From Rattus norvegicus (Eukaryota > Chordata > Mammalia > Rodentia > Muridae), in assembly GCF_036323735.1 (NCBI RefSeq), contig NC_086032.1, positions 45,563,335 through 45,627,334 of the forward strand: DNA of 64,000 nucleotides, read 5' to 3'. The notes beneath the pieces were generated by a model. It searched no databases, was not told the origin of the DNA, and saw nothing but the letters and a program-made list of their open reading frames with translations. Positions 46,200 to 58,730 of this stretch are shown in pieces. Within the stretch, counting starts at the first letter, position 1; each line of letters starts with the position of its first letter. Both the position numbers and the translations under genes were made by a program.

Positions 46200-48050
46200 C
46201 TTCAGTATGAACTAGGGTCCTTCAACTCAATGAATGATAAATAAAGCAGCTCAAATGTGCAAGGGATGGGAGGCAAGGATGTGTCTCTGCAAATTGGTAA
46301 ATTCTGTGATCTTAGGACAGCTCTTGAAGCTGTGGGAAATACCTCTGAAAACACAAGTTCAAGTATATATAGTTTCTCAACTATGCAAAATAAACGATAT
46401 GAATTATAGGAGGGGCTGCACAGACATAAAAGAACAGAGGCAACTGCACTATGAGCTAACTTGTCAGAAAGATATTATGGAAGGAGATAAGAGATCTAGG
46501 GAGTGGTAATCACAGGGTACTATCCCACCCAGCTATGTTTGTTGTTTGTCCTTACAAAGGCAGGAAAACTTTTCAGAGCTAGTGTAGACCCAAGTAGTTG
46601 GGGGATGATGATCTCAGAGCTAGATCCCATCCAGTTACCTTATTGTCTGTGCTTAAAAGGCAGGTAGATCTCTGAATTCATTGCTCTGTTAAAAAGAATA
46701 CTTTCTTTTCAGAGAATCAAGGGCCTGAGGTCATAAAATGTTGATTGACTGGATAAGCAAAGGGAACCTGGGGTAGACAATTGAAATGATATAAAAATAA
46801 AAGACTGGCTTTGGTCTGCAAGAGAGATCTTTTTGGAGATCTCTAGAAAGCTGTCTTCAGCAGAACACAAGCTGTCAGCTTGTACCTATGAATAACTTCT
46901 AGTCTTACTTTCACCACTCCCAAACACCCTTTCCTCAGAAGCCCCCTCCAAGATGAAGCTGGCCCTTGGCACAATTTAGTTGTATTTACATATCCTCTAA
47001 CATTTATTCTTTCTATGCAAGGAGAATGAAATTTTACTAAAAGATTTACAAAGCATAGTATACACAAGAGTTCTGAGTCACTTTTCTCTAGCTCAATAAA
47101 ATGGTTCGTTATCAAATAATTTAAAGTATACATTATTTTTAAAATTCTCATTATTTTGCATAGTTTACAAATGAGTAAAAATTCTGGAGTAAGTTCATAT
47201 ATTTATTGCCTCAGTGTTACAGAGAATGAAAATGATCTCAAAATCTAAAGGATTTCAACGCAATCCTGTGTTCCATTTAAGGAGTGAAGAGTTGAGGAAA
47301 TTCACATGGGACATGGAGTAACATGACTGTAGACACTCTGGTTCCTTACATGAAATATAAGTTCCTTTCAACACCTAGGATTATCTTGGTAGCCTTATAA
47401 GATCTACTGTAGTCTGTTTTTGCTTTCTATTTCTACTTTCTTTTTATCTTTCCCCATCTCATTTCTCTTGTCCTTAAATGAACGAAGAAAAAGGCATGAC
47501 AATTACTCTTCTGTAACTCATTATTTAGTTTCACACATGGCAAGCATAATTAAAATATTCATATCATGATAAATTATTATGCCCCTTAGAGCTATAGATG
47601 TATTTCATTTGTAAAGATCTTGGTTCTCCTATTAAGATTCATTTATGTATTTTTCTTTTGGTCTGCAAATTCTGCTCTGCACTAATCTTGGTTCAGGTGG
47701 CATTGTGTGTGTGCACAGATAAAAACTACGAAGCTAGATACATTTCACTAATTATGAAAGGATAATTTAGGAAAAACTTCCAAGTAATTTTGAAAATTTT
47801 CTTGGCATTCCTAAAATGTGTACTTTAGACACAGGGTAAATTAATGAGTGTTTACTAAATAAAAATGAAGGTACTTATCTGTAAATTGTTTAGATAAATT
47901 AAATGAGTATTTACACACACACATGAAAATAGGTCATACACATCACATATGGTAATGTGTCATATATGTGGCAATTTTTCATATGTATGTTAGAGATAGA
48001 GTTTTAAATTAGCCCAAAACTCAGCAACAGGACCTGACTCAGGAAGACAG
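46200..48050. other. unassigned AT-rich interval
   Basis: No gene or repeat recognised. Confidence 0.45.
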
Positions 48051-48651
48051 ATTGTTAAAAATGCAAGAGAACTACTTGGCTTATCACTGGGTGTGAGTAA
48101 CTATTCTGCCCCTGTGATGTTTGTTTAAGCCCCCACTATGCCTTCCAGCCATTGTGTCCTGCAGGGAGCATTCCAGGAAACCTTAGGCCCAAGCCTACCC
48201 AGATGTGTTTCAAATGCAGATGCTTCATCAACTCTGAGAAACTCTTACCCTGACAGGATAAGAGACAAAATAATGAGGACCTGAGGACCCGACCCTTCTC
48301 CTGATTTAGTAGCTCTGTTCCAGGAACCAGGGGGCCATAAAACCTTTTGGTGTCCCCTTATCTCCAGGAGCCATAAAACAATCCTGTAACTTGTGGTATC
48401 TTTGGCATTCCCCTTTGACATCCCCTCATCCTCTGGGGCTCACAGCCTCTTCCTTTAAATACTCTTTCTTCCAGCCTCTCGTGGTCGAACTCCACCGCCC
48501 CTTCGTGGGATATGAATCTCGACCCCAGTGCACTTATTCCTATTGATAAACCTCATGTGATTGCATCAAGGATGGTCTTGTGTGAGTTCTTGGGGGGGGA
48601 TCTCATCATCCAGAGACTTGAGTGAGGGTCTCCCCACTCTGGGGATCTTTC
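48051..48651 (+). mobile_element. solo LTR, class I (gammaretrovirus-like)
   Basis: The plus strand shows a TTTAAATA promoter box (48455-48462), a GC-richer R region (CTCGTGGTCGAACTCCACC), a GATAAA poly(A)-like signal (48545-48550), and a U5 ending 'GAGGGTCTCCCCACTCTGGG', ATCTTTCA at about 48651. The 5' boundary (TGTTAAAAATG near 48051) is a guess and no TSD could be matched. No gag, pol or env follows. Confidence 0.65.
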
Positions 48652-49984
48652 ACATGTTTGTATATGTTGCACATGTGGTGAATCTGTTTCTCCTTGGTTC
48701 TTTATTTCTGATTAAATAAAATAAGTTTTTTTGTCTCTTTAAGGCACAGACTGTTAAATAACTCACACTGTAAAGGAAAGCATGTAATTCCAACTTGTAG
48801 CTATTTTAGTTGAAATAACAATTGAGAAATTTATTGGAAATCTTCACCCTGATGTCACAGATTCAGAGAATGTTTTAACGTATTCACAATAAATACAGCA
48901 CATCGTCTGGTCTTTCTTCCTGATATAAATGTCCCTTATTTGACTAATGGCATTATTCTGGTCCCCATTGCCAAGGCTAAAATCGTCAGCGGGGTAATTT
49001 CTTTTTTGTCATGTCCATTTTTTGACAGCACTCATCCATCACTTAGTCTTATTATTTCAGTTCCCACAAAAAAACCCATAATGAACTTCTGTTCTCCATG
49101 CCAAATCAAGTTACTGAGGCTTAGACTCTGTATTCATTGTTTACTAGAAAACACTGGTTCCCTTCTTTATTGTTGTGTGCTCACTATCTGTGTTATCAGA
49201 GCTGTATCTTCCATAATTTCCAAGTTCCAGCCTGCAGTGGAAAAAGACCATAAAGAATTTTGCATTGTTGACATATTGTCCCCTGACTCCAACTGAATAC
49301 AGGATCTAATTATACACAGATCTTGAAAAAAACATATGTGCTCCTAGCTTTCTTCATTCTTTCTGTGTTGTTACATTAAACCTTATCCAGTATCAAGCCT
49401 ATACAAGATATCAGGGCTCTAACAATCAACAAAATAGACATTTTCCTTTCTTCCATAACAAGTATATTGGGAAAAGGCTGACAATATGTAAAAAATAGCA
49501 AATAAAGTTAGAGGTAATAGTTAGGAACAGATTTTTTTTTAAAGGAATGAGCCATGACATCCTGTTATTCAAGTATATAAATCTGTCATAAACAGTGGAA
49601 TGAGAACAAGAATAAACAATGTAACTAAAAGTGGAATTAAAAAAGTGTTGACATTTACCATGAAATAAGAAGATGTTCTGAATATATAAATTTTAGCTTC
49701 TGACATAGATTTTCAAAATTCCTTGAAAATGGGATTTGTATCATGTTATTGTTGAGTAGAGGGCAAAGAACGTTTCCTTTCAACTTGATGAGGAATAGGT
49801 GAGAGATCACAGGTCAAGTAAATATTCCATGTGTTGCTAAGCTAAGGCTTCTGTAGACGGAAGGTGGTTTATAAAATGGTGTGCTTTTTAATTTGGAATT
49901 TATAGATGTTGTTTAGAATTTCAAGCCCATAGAGGTGAAATAGATTACTGTACAAACTGTTTTATTGGCTGTGTTACCTCTGCC
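48652..49984. other. unassigned DNA
   Basis: An open stretch of 118 codons (48940-49296, plus) has no similarity to a protein I know, no Kozak-like context and lies in AT-rich DNA. I treat it as chance. Confidence 0.4.
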
Positions 49985-50310
49985 TTTATTGTTTCATTTT
50001 TGTCAACTTGACACAAATGTAGGGAACTTAAGAAGGAATTGCCTCCACTATAGACTTGCCTGGGGCTATGTCTATGGGGCATTTTCTTGATTAATGACTG
50101 GTGTGGGAGGAACTAGCCCACTCTGAATGATGCTACCCACCCCTGGGCAGGTGGACTTAGTTTAAATAAGAATTTCAGCAAGCTATGGAGAATGAGCCTA
50201 TAAGCACTGTTCTTTTTATGGGCTCTTACCTAGTTCCCAGGCTCAGGTTCCTGCTTTAGTTCCTTCATAATAAACCTTTCCTTTCTAAGTTTATTGTTGT
50301 CAGGCTTTTT
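49985..50310 (+). repeat. medium-reiteration rodent repeat, first type
   Basis: TTTGTCAACTTGACACAAATG, 'GGGCATTTTCTTGATTAATG', GGTGTGGGAGGAACTAGCCC, CCACCCCTGGGCAGG and AATAAACCTTTCCTTTC match the block order of 7363-7765. The 3' end carries an AATAAA. Confidence 0.65.
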
Positions 50311-51729
50311 GTTTGTTTGTTTTATCACAGTAAGAGAAGGCAAAGTAGCATGAGATATACAAAGCAAATGTTTGACAACTATTAATTAATTAATTAATTA
50401 AGTTATGATTACTATCTCTATTCTTTTTCTAATTAAATAAGTTCTGTGATTCAATTACAGTCATATTCAAATCATAACACAAATAACATAATCTGTCTTT
50501 TTTCTTCAACACAGACCATTTTCTAACTGAACTGCAAAGTGTTCTGTTCCTTCAAGAGTTAAATATGAATTAGAATCTCTTCATGGAAAATACTGACTAA
50601 GCTTTCACTGGACAGAAAATAAAAGTAAATATTAGAGTTGTGCTACTTCCCAACATCTGGTCCCATCAATAGTTATTGGAATCAGAATCTGATTTTGTTG
50701 ATCATATTTACAATATTTGTTTATTTTATGTGTTTCATTTCCTAAATGGTGCATTTCATGCCTTTTTTTCCCGAAGATTACCTATAATTAAAATCATTTT
50801 TCTCAGATGCATCTCTCCTTTACATAAAAGCTTAGAGACTAAAGGTCATATGCATAAAAGCATACTCCAATGCATATATAATGTCTTAAATATTGATGGA
50901 AAACTAAAGGTGTTGACTAAGGAATGTGATTTCTTCAGACTATGTTACAAACAATTTAGAAATGCTTCTCATTTCTGATATAGCTTATGGAAATTCAGTT
51001 AAAGATTTGGGCTTAGTATACTGGGTAGAATATTCTAACCCCATTTGCTCTTTCTTCTCAAGGTAGAAGAGTTTAAATTTATTTTTTCTATCCACACTGA
51101 AAATGAACCCCATCACAGCTCCCTCCCTACTCCATATTGAGAAAAATGGCTGTTCTTTTTCAGTGATCATTTCTGAAGGATAGACTACCCTTAAATCATA
51201 AGTCAACAAACATACTTTTCTTTTACCATTTAGTATTTATAACAGTCTTGAGAATCTATGATTAGAAAAAAAAGACATAAATAATCTATAGTTTGTAAAG
51301 GTCCTCAAGAATTAGTGAATTCAAGGTTTGGAAACCTGTGAGGAAAATCAGCCTTTCTGGCCTGATTCCTCTATTATCAGACATTTGGATACTGTTTTCT
51401 CATGAGCCAGATGCTTTTCTCTTGACTGGAAATTTTCCCTTGTTTCCATCTTTGTCTGAAATATTTTCTGAAGTGTTCTCAAAAAGATTGATATCTAAAA
51501 GATAAAGTTTATGTATATCTGGATATGTATTTAAACATTTCAGTCATACTAACTTTGCCTATTAACACACAATTTTAGGTTCACTCATTCAACTCCAACT
51601 ATAGACTATCTAGCTATTGTATTAGACATCAATATTCAAGAGAATCCACACTATTTATGCTCCTCAAAGATTTTACTTGAAGAGAGTTTCCAGGAACATT
51701 AATAAAAAGTATAACACAGAAACATTACC
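50311..51729. other. unassigned AT-rich interval
   Basis: A small (TTAA)n run at 50383-50401. The 100-codon open stretch at 50676-50978 resembles no known protein. Confidence 0.4.
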
Positions 51730-51960
51730 AGAAAATGGTTTTGTGTGATGGTTTAGTCCATTAAACAGTCACTGAGAATATGACAACCTAGGTTCTATCT
51801 CTAGACCCCACAACATGGACTGAGAGATTAAGCTCCCTCTAATTGTTATTTGACACCCACCTGTTCATTGTGATATGTGTACATGTGTGCACACATGTAC
51901 AAATGAATGAATGAATGTAATTACATTTCCTTTAACAATTCTTAAAATTTGTATGAAAAT
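51730..51960 (+). mobile_element. B3/B2-type SINE, diverged
   Basis: TAAACAGTCACTGAGAATATG, 'CAACCTAGGTTCTATCTCTAG', ACCCCACAACATGG and TTTGACACCCACCTG correspond to the tRNA-like head and body of B2/B3, followed by a TG/CA tail (51880-51900). Confidence 0.6.
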
Positions 51961-52010
51961 TTGCAAAACATTCACTGTAAAGTGACATTAATTAGCATCA
52001 GAATATTTTT

Positions 52011-53147
52011 AAAATCTATTTATTTATTCTTTAGTCTTTTTTTTTAACAGTTCAGACTTTATGACCTTCGCCACCCACCCTCTGGCTGTTCCACATCCCA
52101 TACCTCCTCTCCACCCCCACACTCCAACCCCTTTCTGCAAGAATGTTTCCCCACCACCCCACCAAACCTCCCCACTCCCTTGATTCTCAAGTTTCTTGAT
52201 GGTTAGGTGCAGGATCTGAACCCAGATCCTGCAGTCCTCTGGTGTGTATGTGTTAGGTGCCTCAAATCAGCTGGTGTACGCTGCCTGGTTGGTGGCTCTG
52301 TCTGAGAAATCTCAGGAGTCCAGGTTAGTTGAGACTGCTAGTTTTTCTGTAGGGTTGCCATCCTTTTCAGCTTTTCCCAGCCTTTCCATAATTCAATCAC
52401 AGGGGTCACCTCACCAGCTTCTGTCTTTTTTTGGGGTATAAATATCTGCATCTGACTCTTTCAGCTGCTTTTTGGACCTCTCAGAGGGCAGCCATGCTAG
52501 GCTCCTGTCTGTAAGAACACCACAGCATCAGTAATAGTGTCAGGCCTTATGGCTTCCCCATGAGCTGGATCCCAATTTGGGCCTGTCACTGGACCTCTTT
52601 TTCCTCAGACTCTTCTCCATTTTTGTCCCAGTTCTTTCAGACAGGGACAAATCTGGGGTCAGAGATTTTGACTGTAGGATGGAAACCCTATCCTTCCACT
52701 TGATGCCCTGTTTTTTCTACTGGAGATGGACTCTACACGTTCCCTCTTCCCACTGCAGTGCATTTCATCTAAGGTGAAATTTATCTAAGGTTCCTTTTGA
52801 GTCCTGAGAATCTCTCACCTCTGGGGTCTCTGGTATACTCTATTGGGTCTCCCCACCTCCTCCCTCCCTAGGTTGCCTGTTTCCATTGTTTCTGCTGGCC
52901 CTCGGGGCTTGAGTCCTGTCCCCCCACCCAATACCTGAGTATGTTCCCCTCTCCCCCTCTCTGTCCTCTTTGCCACCATGATCCCTCCCTCCCCCATCCT
53001 GTGATTGTTTTCTTCTCCCTCCCAGGTGGGATTGAAGCATCCTCACTTGAGCCCTTTGGCTTGTTAACCTTCTTGAGTTCTGTGGATTGTATCCTGGGTA
53101 TTCTGTACTTTTTTGGCTAATATCCACTTATTAGTGAGTACATGCCA
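52011..53147 (-). mobile_element. 5'-truncated older L1, 3' UTR with last ORF2 codons
   Basis: Same subfamily as 39843-41402 on the minus strand, ending at the complement of the ORF2 stop region (GCTAATATCCACTTATTAGTG). The flank TAGCATCAGAAT repeats at 51993-52004 and 53148-53159, a 12-bp TSD. Confidence 0.87.
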
Positions 53148-53159
53148 TAGCATCAGAAT

Positions 53160-53554
53160 TTTTATGAGTCTAGATTCAAGAAAATTGTGTCAGTTCTTCA
53201 TGACAAAGATTATTAAAACTTATATATGTTAAGTTTTGTGGACCACCTAGTTTTCAAGATTTGATTATAGGATGGTTTTTAATATATAAGATTAGTATAA
53301 AGTTGGATAAGCCAGTGAAGAAATAGCCATTTAGTGCAAATTAGGGTAAAATTTGCTAATAACAGTATTCATAAAGTGAAAAGTTGAACAACATATAGAA
53401 CACAATTAATGAACAAAATGAATAAACATAAATTTGTCCATAATTATCAATCAGAAGACCCAAACAACAAAACAAATACTGGGCAGCAGATGTAAATAGG
53501 TACTTAATAATAATAATTAATAATAATAAACATGAGAATGGACAATGGGTAAAT
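53160..53554. other. unassigned AT-rich DNA
   Basis: TAA-rich at 53510-53530. Nothing else recognised. Confidence 0.4.
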
Positions 53555-54240
53555 GAAAAAATGCTCAGGATCACCAATTCTCAGAAAAATGTAAATTAAA
53601 AGCCACAGTGACCTTTGAAACAATTAGAATAACTAATATAAAAAAGTAACAGAAAAGAAAATCCTGCCTTTAGAGATGGTTGGTGAGTATATATGTCAGG
53701 AGAGCCATTGTGAAAAACAGTATTAAAGAACTGAAGTAAAGCTAGCAAATGTCTCAGCAATCAGGTGATTAGTTGTTTCTCCACAGTGAATGAAGTTGTA
53801 TGGCAAAGACACATACATCCTCGTGATGATCCCACCTTTACTCCTAATAACTAAGAAGTGGAAATAAACTCAAATGTACCAAATAGTGGGTTATAAAGGA
53901 AAACATTTACTACTAGATTAAACAAAATAAGCCAAGCACTAACAAATCCTTACTGAATGACCTGATTCATATGTGAGATCTGAAAAAGTTCAAAATAGAT
54001 TAGTTGTCACCAAGAGAAAGGGATGACAAAAGTTTGCCAGTCTGTACTAAACTATGGTTAGATAGTTGGTGTTCTTGGTCATCATAGTATAATGAATATT
54101 TCAAAAGAGTAGATAAAATGATGACAAATATTTTATCATGAATGGTAAGTATTTAAAGAGATAAATATTATAACATTGATTTGAACATTAAACAATGCAT
54201 AGATCTTTCAGAACACTACATAATACCATTTGCACAAATA
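53555..54240 (+). mobile_element. ancient L1 (L1M-type) ORF2 end and 3' UTR
   Basis: 'GCTCAGGATCACCAATTCTC', GAAAAATGTAAATTAAAAGCC, 'GAGAGCCATTGTGAAAAACAG', AACTAAGAAGTGGAAATAAAC and 'TATGTGAGATCTGAAAAAGTT' follow the order of the end of an ancestral mammalian L1 ORF2 and its 3' UTR. It is too decayed for any frame. The orientation is opposite to the young L1 next door. Confidence 0.65.
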
Positions 54241-54347
54241 CTGTTAGCACACAAGTATGGGTGTGTGAGTGTATATAGTGATTCACTGGCATGGTTAGGA
54301 TGAGATAATATATAAAACTTCATTTCATATAAAAATAAAGAACTTGA

Positions 54348-54364
54348 ATATCTTTCTAATATTT
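54348..54364. repeat. target-site duplication, left copy
   Basis: ATATCTTTCTAATATTT, identical to 62024-62040. A perfect 17-bp duplication indicates a fairly recent insertion. Confidence 0.95.
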
Positions 54365-55087
54365 TTTTATTAACTTGAGTATTTCTTATATACATTTCGA
54401 GTGTTATTCCCTTTCCCAGTCTCTGGGCAAACATCCCCCTCCCCCCTCCCCTTTCTTATCGGTGTTCCCCTCCCCACCCTCCCCCCATTGTCCCCCTCCC
54501 CCCAACAATCTAGTTCACTGGGGGTTCAGTCTTAGCAGGACCCAGGGCTTCCCCTTCCACTGGTGCTCTTACTAGGATATTCATTGCTACCTATGAGGTC
54601 AGAGTCCAGGGTCAGTCCATGTATAGTCTTTAGGTAGTGGCTTAGTCCCTGGAAGCTCTGGTTGCTTGGCATTGTTGTACATATGGGGTCTCGAGCCCCT
54701 TCAAGCTCTTCCAGTTCTTTCTCTGATTCCTTCAACGGGGGTCCTATTCTCAGTTCAGTGGTTTGCTGCTGGTATTCGCCTCTGTATTTGCTGTATTTGC
54801 TGTATTCTGGCTGTGTCTCTCAGGAGCGATCTACACCCGGCTCCTGTCGGTCTGCACTTCTTTGCTTCATCCATCTTGTCTAATTGGATGGCTGTATATG
54901 CATGGGCCACATGTGGGGCAGACTCTGAATGGGTGTTCCTTCAGTCTCTGTTTTAATCTTTGCCTCTCTCTTCCCTGCCAAGGGTATTCTTGTTCCCCTT
55001 TTAAAGAAGGAGTGAACCATTCACATTTTGATCATCTGTCTTGAGTTTCATTTGTTCTAGGCATTTAGGGTAATTCAAGCATTTGGG
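54365..55087 (-). other. L1 3' UTR with AATAAA-like end
   Basis: Runs from the ORF2 stop to the A tail. The sense end reads TTAATAAAAAAAT, so the poly(A) signal is fused to the A tail. This is the segment that recurs alone in most truncated L1s of this window. Confidence 0.92.
54433..54503 (-). other. G-rich polypurine tract of the L1 3' UTR
   Basis: On the L1 sense strand several runs of four to seven G's occur within 70 bp (complement of CCCCCTCCCCCCTCCCC and CCCCCCATTG), with the capacity for G-quadruplex or triplex structure. It is a conserved feature of rodent L1 3' UTRs. Confidence 0.85.
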
Positions 55088-58000
55088 CTAATAGCCACTT
55101 ATCAGTGAGTGCATACCATGTATGTCTTTCTGTGTTTGGGTTAGCTCACTCAGGATGATATTTTCCAGTTCCAGCCATTTGCCTACGAATTTCATAAGGT
55201 CGTTGTTTTTGATAGCTGAGTAATATTCCATTGTGTAGATGTACCACATTTTCTGTATCCATTCCTCTGTTGAAGGGCATCTGGGTTCTTTCCAGCTTCT
55301 GGCTATTATAAATAAGGCTGCAATGAACATAGTGGAGCACGTGTCTTTTTTATATGTTGGGGCATTTTTGGGTATATGCCCAAGAGAGGTATAGCTGGAT
55401 CCTCAGGCAGTTCAATGTCCAATTTTCTGAGGATCCTCCAGACTGATTTCCAGAATGGTTGTACCAGTTTGCAATCCCACCAACAATGGAGGAGTGTTCC
55501 TCTTTCTCCACATCCTCGCCAGCATCTGTTGTCCCCTGAGTTTTTGATCTTAGCCATTCTCACTGGTGTGAGGTGAAATCTCAGGGTTGTTTTGATTTGC
55601 AATTCCCTTATGACTAAAGATGTTGAACATTTCTTTAGCTGTTTCTCCGCCATTCGGCATTCCTCAGCTGTGAATTCTTTGTTTAGCTCTGAGCCCCATT
55701 TTTTAATAGGGTTATTGTTTCCCTGTGGTCTAACTTCTTGAGTTCTTTGTATATTTTGGATATAAGGCCTCTATCTGTTGTAGGATTGGTAAAGATCTTT
55801 TCCCAATCTGTTGGTTGCCGTTTTGTCCTAACCACAGTGTGCTTTGCCTTACAGAAGCTTTGCAGTTTTATGAGATCCCATTTGTCAATTCTTGATCTTA
55901 GAGCGTAAGCCATTGGTGTTTTGTTCAGGAAATTTTTTCCAGTGCCCATGTGTTCCAGATGCTTCCCTAGTTTTTCTTCTATTAGTTTGAGTGTGTCTGC
56001 TTTGATGTGGAGGTCCTTGATCCACTTGGACTTAAGCTTTGTACAGGGTGATAAGCATGGATCGATCTGCATTCTTCTACATGTTGACCTCCAGTTGAAC
56101 CAGCACCATTTGCTGAAAATGCTATCTTTTTTCCATTGGATGGTTTTGGCTCCTTTGTCAAAAATCAAGTGACCATATGTGTGTGGGTTAATTTCTGGGT
56201 CTTCAATTCTATTCCATTGGTCTATCTGTCTGTGTCTGTACCAATACCATGCAGTTTTTATCACTATTGCTCTGTAATACTGCTTGAGTTCAGGGATAGT
56301 GATTCCCCCTGAAGTCCTTTCATTGTTGAGGATAGCTTTAGCTATCCTGGGTTTTTTGTTATTCCAGATGAATTTGCAAATTGTTCTGTCTAACTCTTTG
56401 AAGAATTGGATTGGTATTTTGATGGGGATTGCATTGAATCTGTAGATTGCTTTTGGTAAAATGGCCATTTTTACTATATTAATCCTGCCAATCCATGAGC
56501 ATGGGAGATCTTTCCATCTTCTGAGGTCTTCTTCAATTTCCTTCTTAAGTGTCTTGAAGTTCTTATTGTACAGATCTTTTACTTGCTTTGTTAAAGTCAC
56601 TCCGAGGTACTTTATATTATTTGATCTATTATGAAGGGTGTCATTTCCCTAATTTCTTTCCCGGCTTGTTTCTCTTTTGTATAGAGGAAGGCAACTGATT
56701 TATTTGAGTTAATTTTATACCCAGCCACTTTGCTGAAGTTGTTTATCAGCTTTAGTAGTTCTCTGGTGGATCTTTTGGGATCATTTAAATATACTATCAT
56801 ATCATCTGCAAATAGTGATATTTTGACTTCTTCTTTTCCAATCTGTATCCCCTTGACCTTCTTTTGTTGTCTGATTGCTCTGGCTAGAACTTCAAGAACT
56901 ATATTGAATAAGTAGGGAGAGAGTGGGCAGCCTTGTCTAGTCCCTGATTTTAGTGGGATTGCTTCAAGTTTCTCTCCATTTAGTTTAATGTTAGCAACTG
57001 GTTTGCTGTATATGGCTTTTACTATGTTTAGGTATGGGCCTTGAATTCCTATTCTTTCCAGGACTTTTATCATGAAGGGGTGTTGAATTTTGTCAAATGC
57101 TTTCTCAGCATCCAATGAAATGATCATGTGGTTCTGTTCTTTCAGTTTGTTTATATAATGGATCACGTTGATGGTTTTCTGTATATTAAACCATCCCTGC
57201 ATGCCTGGGATGAAGCCTACTTGACCATGGTGGATGATTGTTTTGATGTGCTCTTGGATTCGGTTTGCCAGAATTTTGTTGAGTATTTTTGCATCGATAT
57301 TCATAAGGTAAATTGGTCTGAAGTTCTCTTTCTTTGTTGTGTCTTTGTGTGGTTTAGGTATAAGAGTAATTGTGGCTTCGTAGAAGGTATTCGGTAGTGA
57401 TCCATCTGTTTCAATTTTGTGGAATAGTTTGGATAATATTGGTATGAGGTCTTCTATGAAGGTCTGATAGAATTCTGCACTAAACCCGTCTGGACCTGGG
57501 CTCTTTTTGGTTGGGAGACCTTTAATGACTGCTTCTATTTCCTTAGGTTTATGGGGTTGTTTAACTGGTTTATCTGTTCCTGATTTAACTTCGGTACCTG
57601 GTATCTGTCTAGGAAATTGTCCATTTCCTGAAGATTTTCAAGTTTTGGTGAATATAGGTTTTTGTAGTAAGATCTGATGATTTTTTGAATTTCCTCTGAA
57701 TCTGTTGTTATGTCTCCCTTTTCATTTCTGATTTCGTTAATTTGGACGCACTCTCTGTGTCCTCTCGTTAGTCTGGCTAAGGGTTTATCTATCTTGTTGA
57801 TTTTCTCAAAGAACCAACTTTTGGTTCTGTTGATTCTTTCTATGGTCCTTTTTGTTTCTACTTGGTTGATTTCAGCTCTGAGTTTGATTATTTCCTGCCT
57901 TCTACTCCTCCTGGGTGTATTTGCTTCTTTTTGTTCTAGAGCTTTTAGGTGTGCTGTCAAGCTGCTGACATATGCTCTTTCCTGTTTCTTTCTGCAGGCA

Positions 58001-58617
58001 CTCAGCGCTATGAGTTTTCCTCTTAGCACAGCTTTCATTGTGTCCCATAAGTTTGGGTATGTTGTACCTTCATTTTCATTAAATTCTAAAAAGTTTTTAA
58101 TTTCTTTCTTTATTTCTTCCTTGACCAGGTTATCATTGAGTAGAGCATTGTTCAATTTCCAAGTATATTTGGACATTCTTCCTTGATTGTTATTGAAGAC
58201 CAGTTTTAGGCCGTGGTGGTCCGATAGCACGCATGAGATTTTTTCTATCTTTTTGTACCTGTTGAGGCCTGTTTTTTGACCAATTATATGGTCAATTTTG
58301 GAGAAAGTACCATGAGGAGCTGAGAAGAAGGAATATCCTTTTGCTTTAGGATAGAATGTTCTATAAATATCCGTTAGGTCCATTTGGCTCATGACTTCTC
58401 TTAGTCTGTCTACATCTCTGTTTAATTTCTGTTTCCATGATCTGTCCGTTGATGAGAGTGGGGTGTTGAAATCTCCCACTATTATTGTGTGAGGTCCAAT
58501 GTGTGTTTTGAGCTTTAGTAAGGTTTCTTTTACATATGTGCCCTTGTATTTGGGGCATAGATATTTAGGATTGAGAGTTCATCTTGGTGGATTTTTCCTT
58601 GGATGAATATGAAGTGT

Positions 58618-58634
58618 CCTTCCTTATCTTTTTT
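58618..58634. repeat. ID target-site duplication, left copy
   Basis: CCTTCCTTATCTTTTTT, identical to 58729-58745. The outer CC may belong to the ID end, so the TSD is 15-17 bp. Confidence 0.88.
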
Positions 58635-58730
58635 TTTTTTTGTTCTTTTTTTTTCGGAGCTGGGGACCGAACCCAGGGCCTTGCGCTTCCTAGGCAAGCG
58701 CTCTACCACTGAGCTAAATCCCCACACCCC
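58635..58730 (-). mobile_element. ID SINE inserted in L1 ORF2
   Basis: The minus strand reads GGGGTGTGGGGATTTAGCTC, then the A-box AGTGGTAGAGCGC, the B-box GGTTCGGTCCC, CCCCAGCTCCG and an A-rich tail with GAAC. It is a complete ID element in the same orientation as the host L1, with both pol III boxes intact. The net insertion is 111 bp (37 codons). It has no stop in the ORF2 frame, so the open stretch runs straight through it (58847-58530). Confidence 0.95.

Noticed and set aside
48940..49296. 118-codon plus-strand open frame as a possible gene
   Set aside because: No similarity to any family I recognise, no neighbouring exons or processed-gene features, and such lengths occur by chance in 64 kb over six frames.
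50676..50978. 100-codon plus-strand open frame as a possible gene
   Set aside because: Composition follows the local AT bias and no motif or homology was seen.
54662..55044. Recurrent plus-strand frames of 70-96 codons also seen at 28346-28656
   Set aside because: They are antisense to the L1 3' UTR. Recurrence reflects the repeat, not coding constraint.
57710..58186. 158-codon plus-strand open frame
   Set aside because: It is the exact antisense of L1 ORF2 (endonuclease-to-RT region), a shadow of the purine-rich coding strand.
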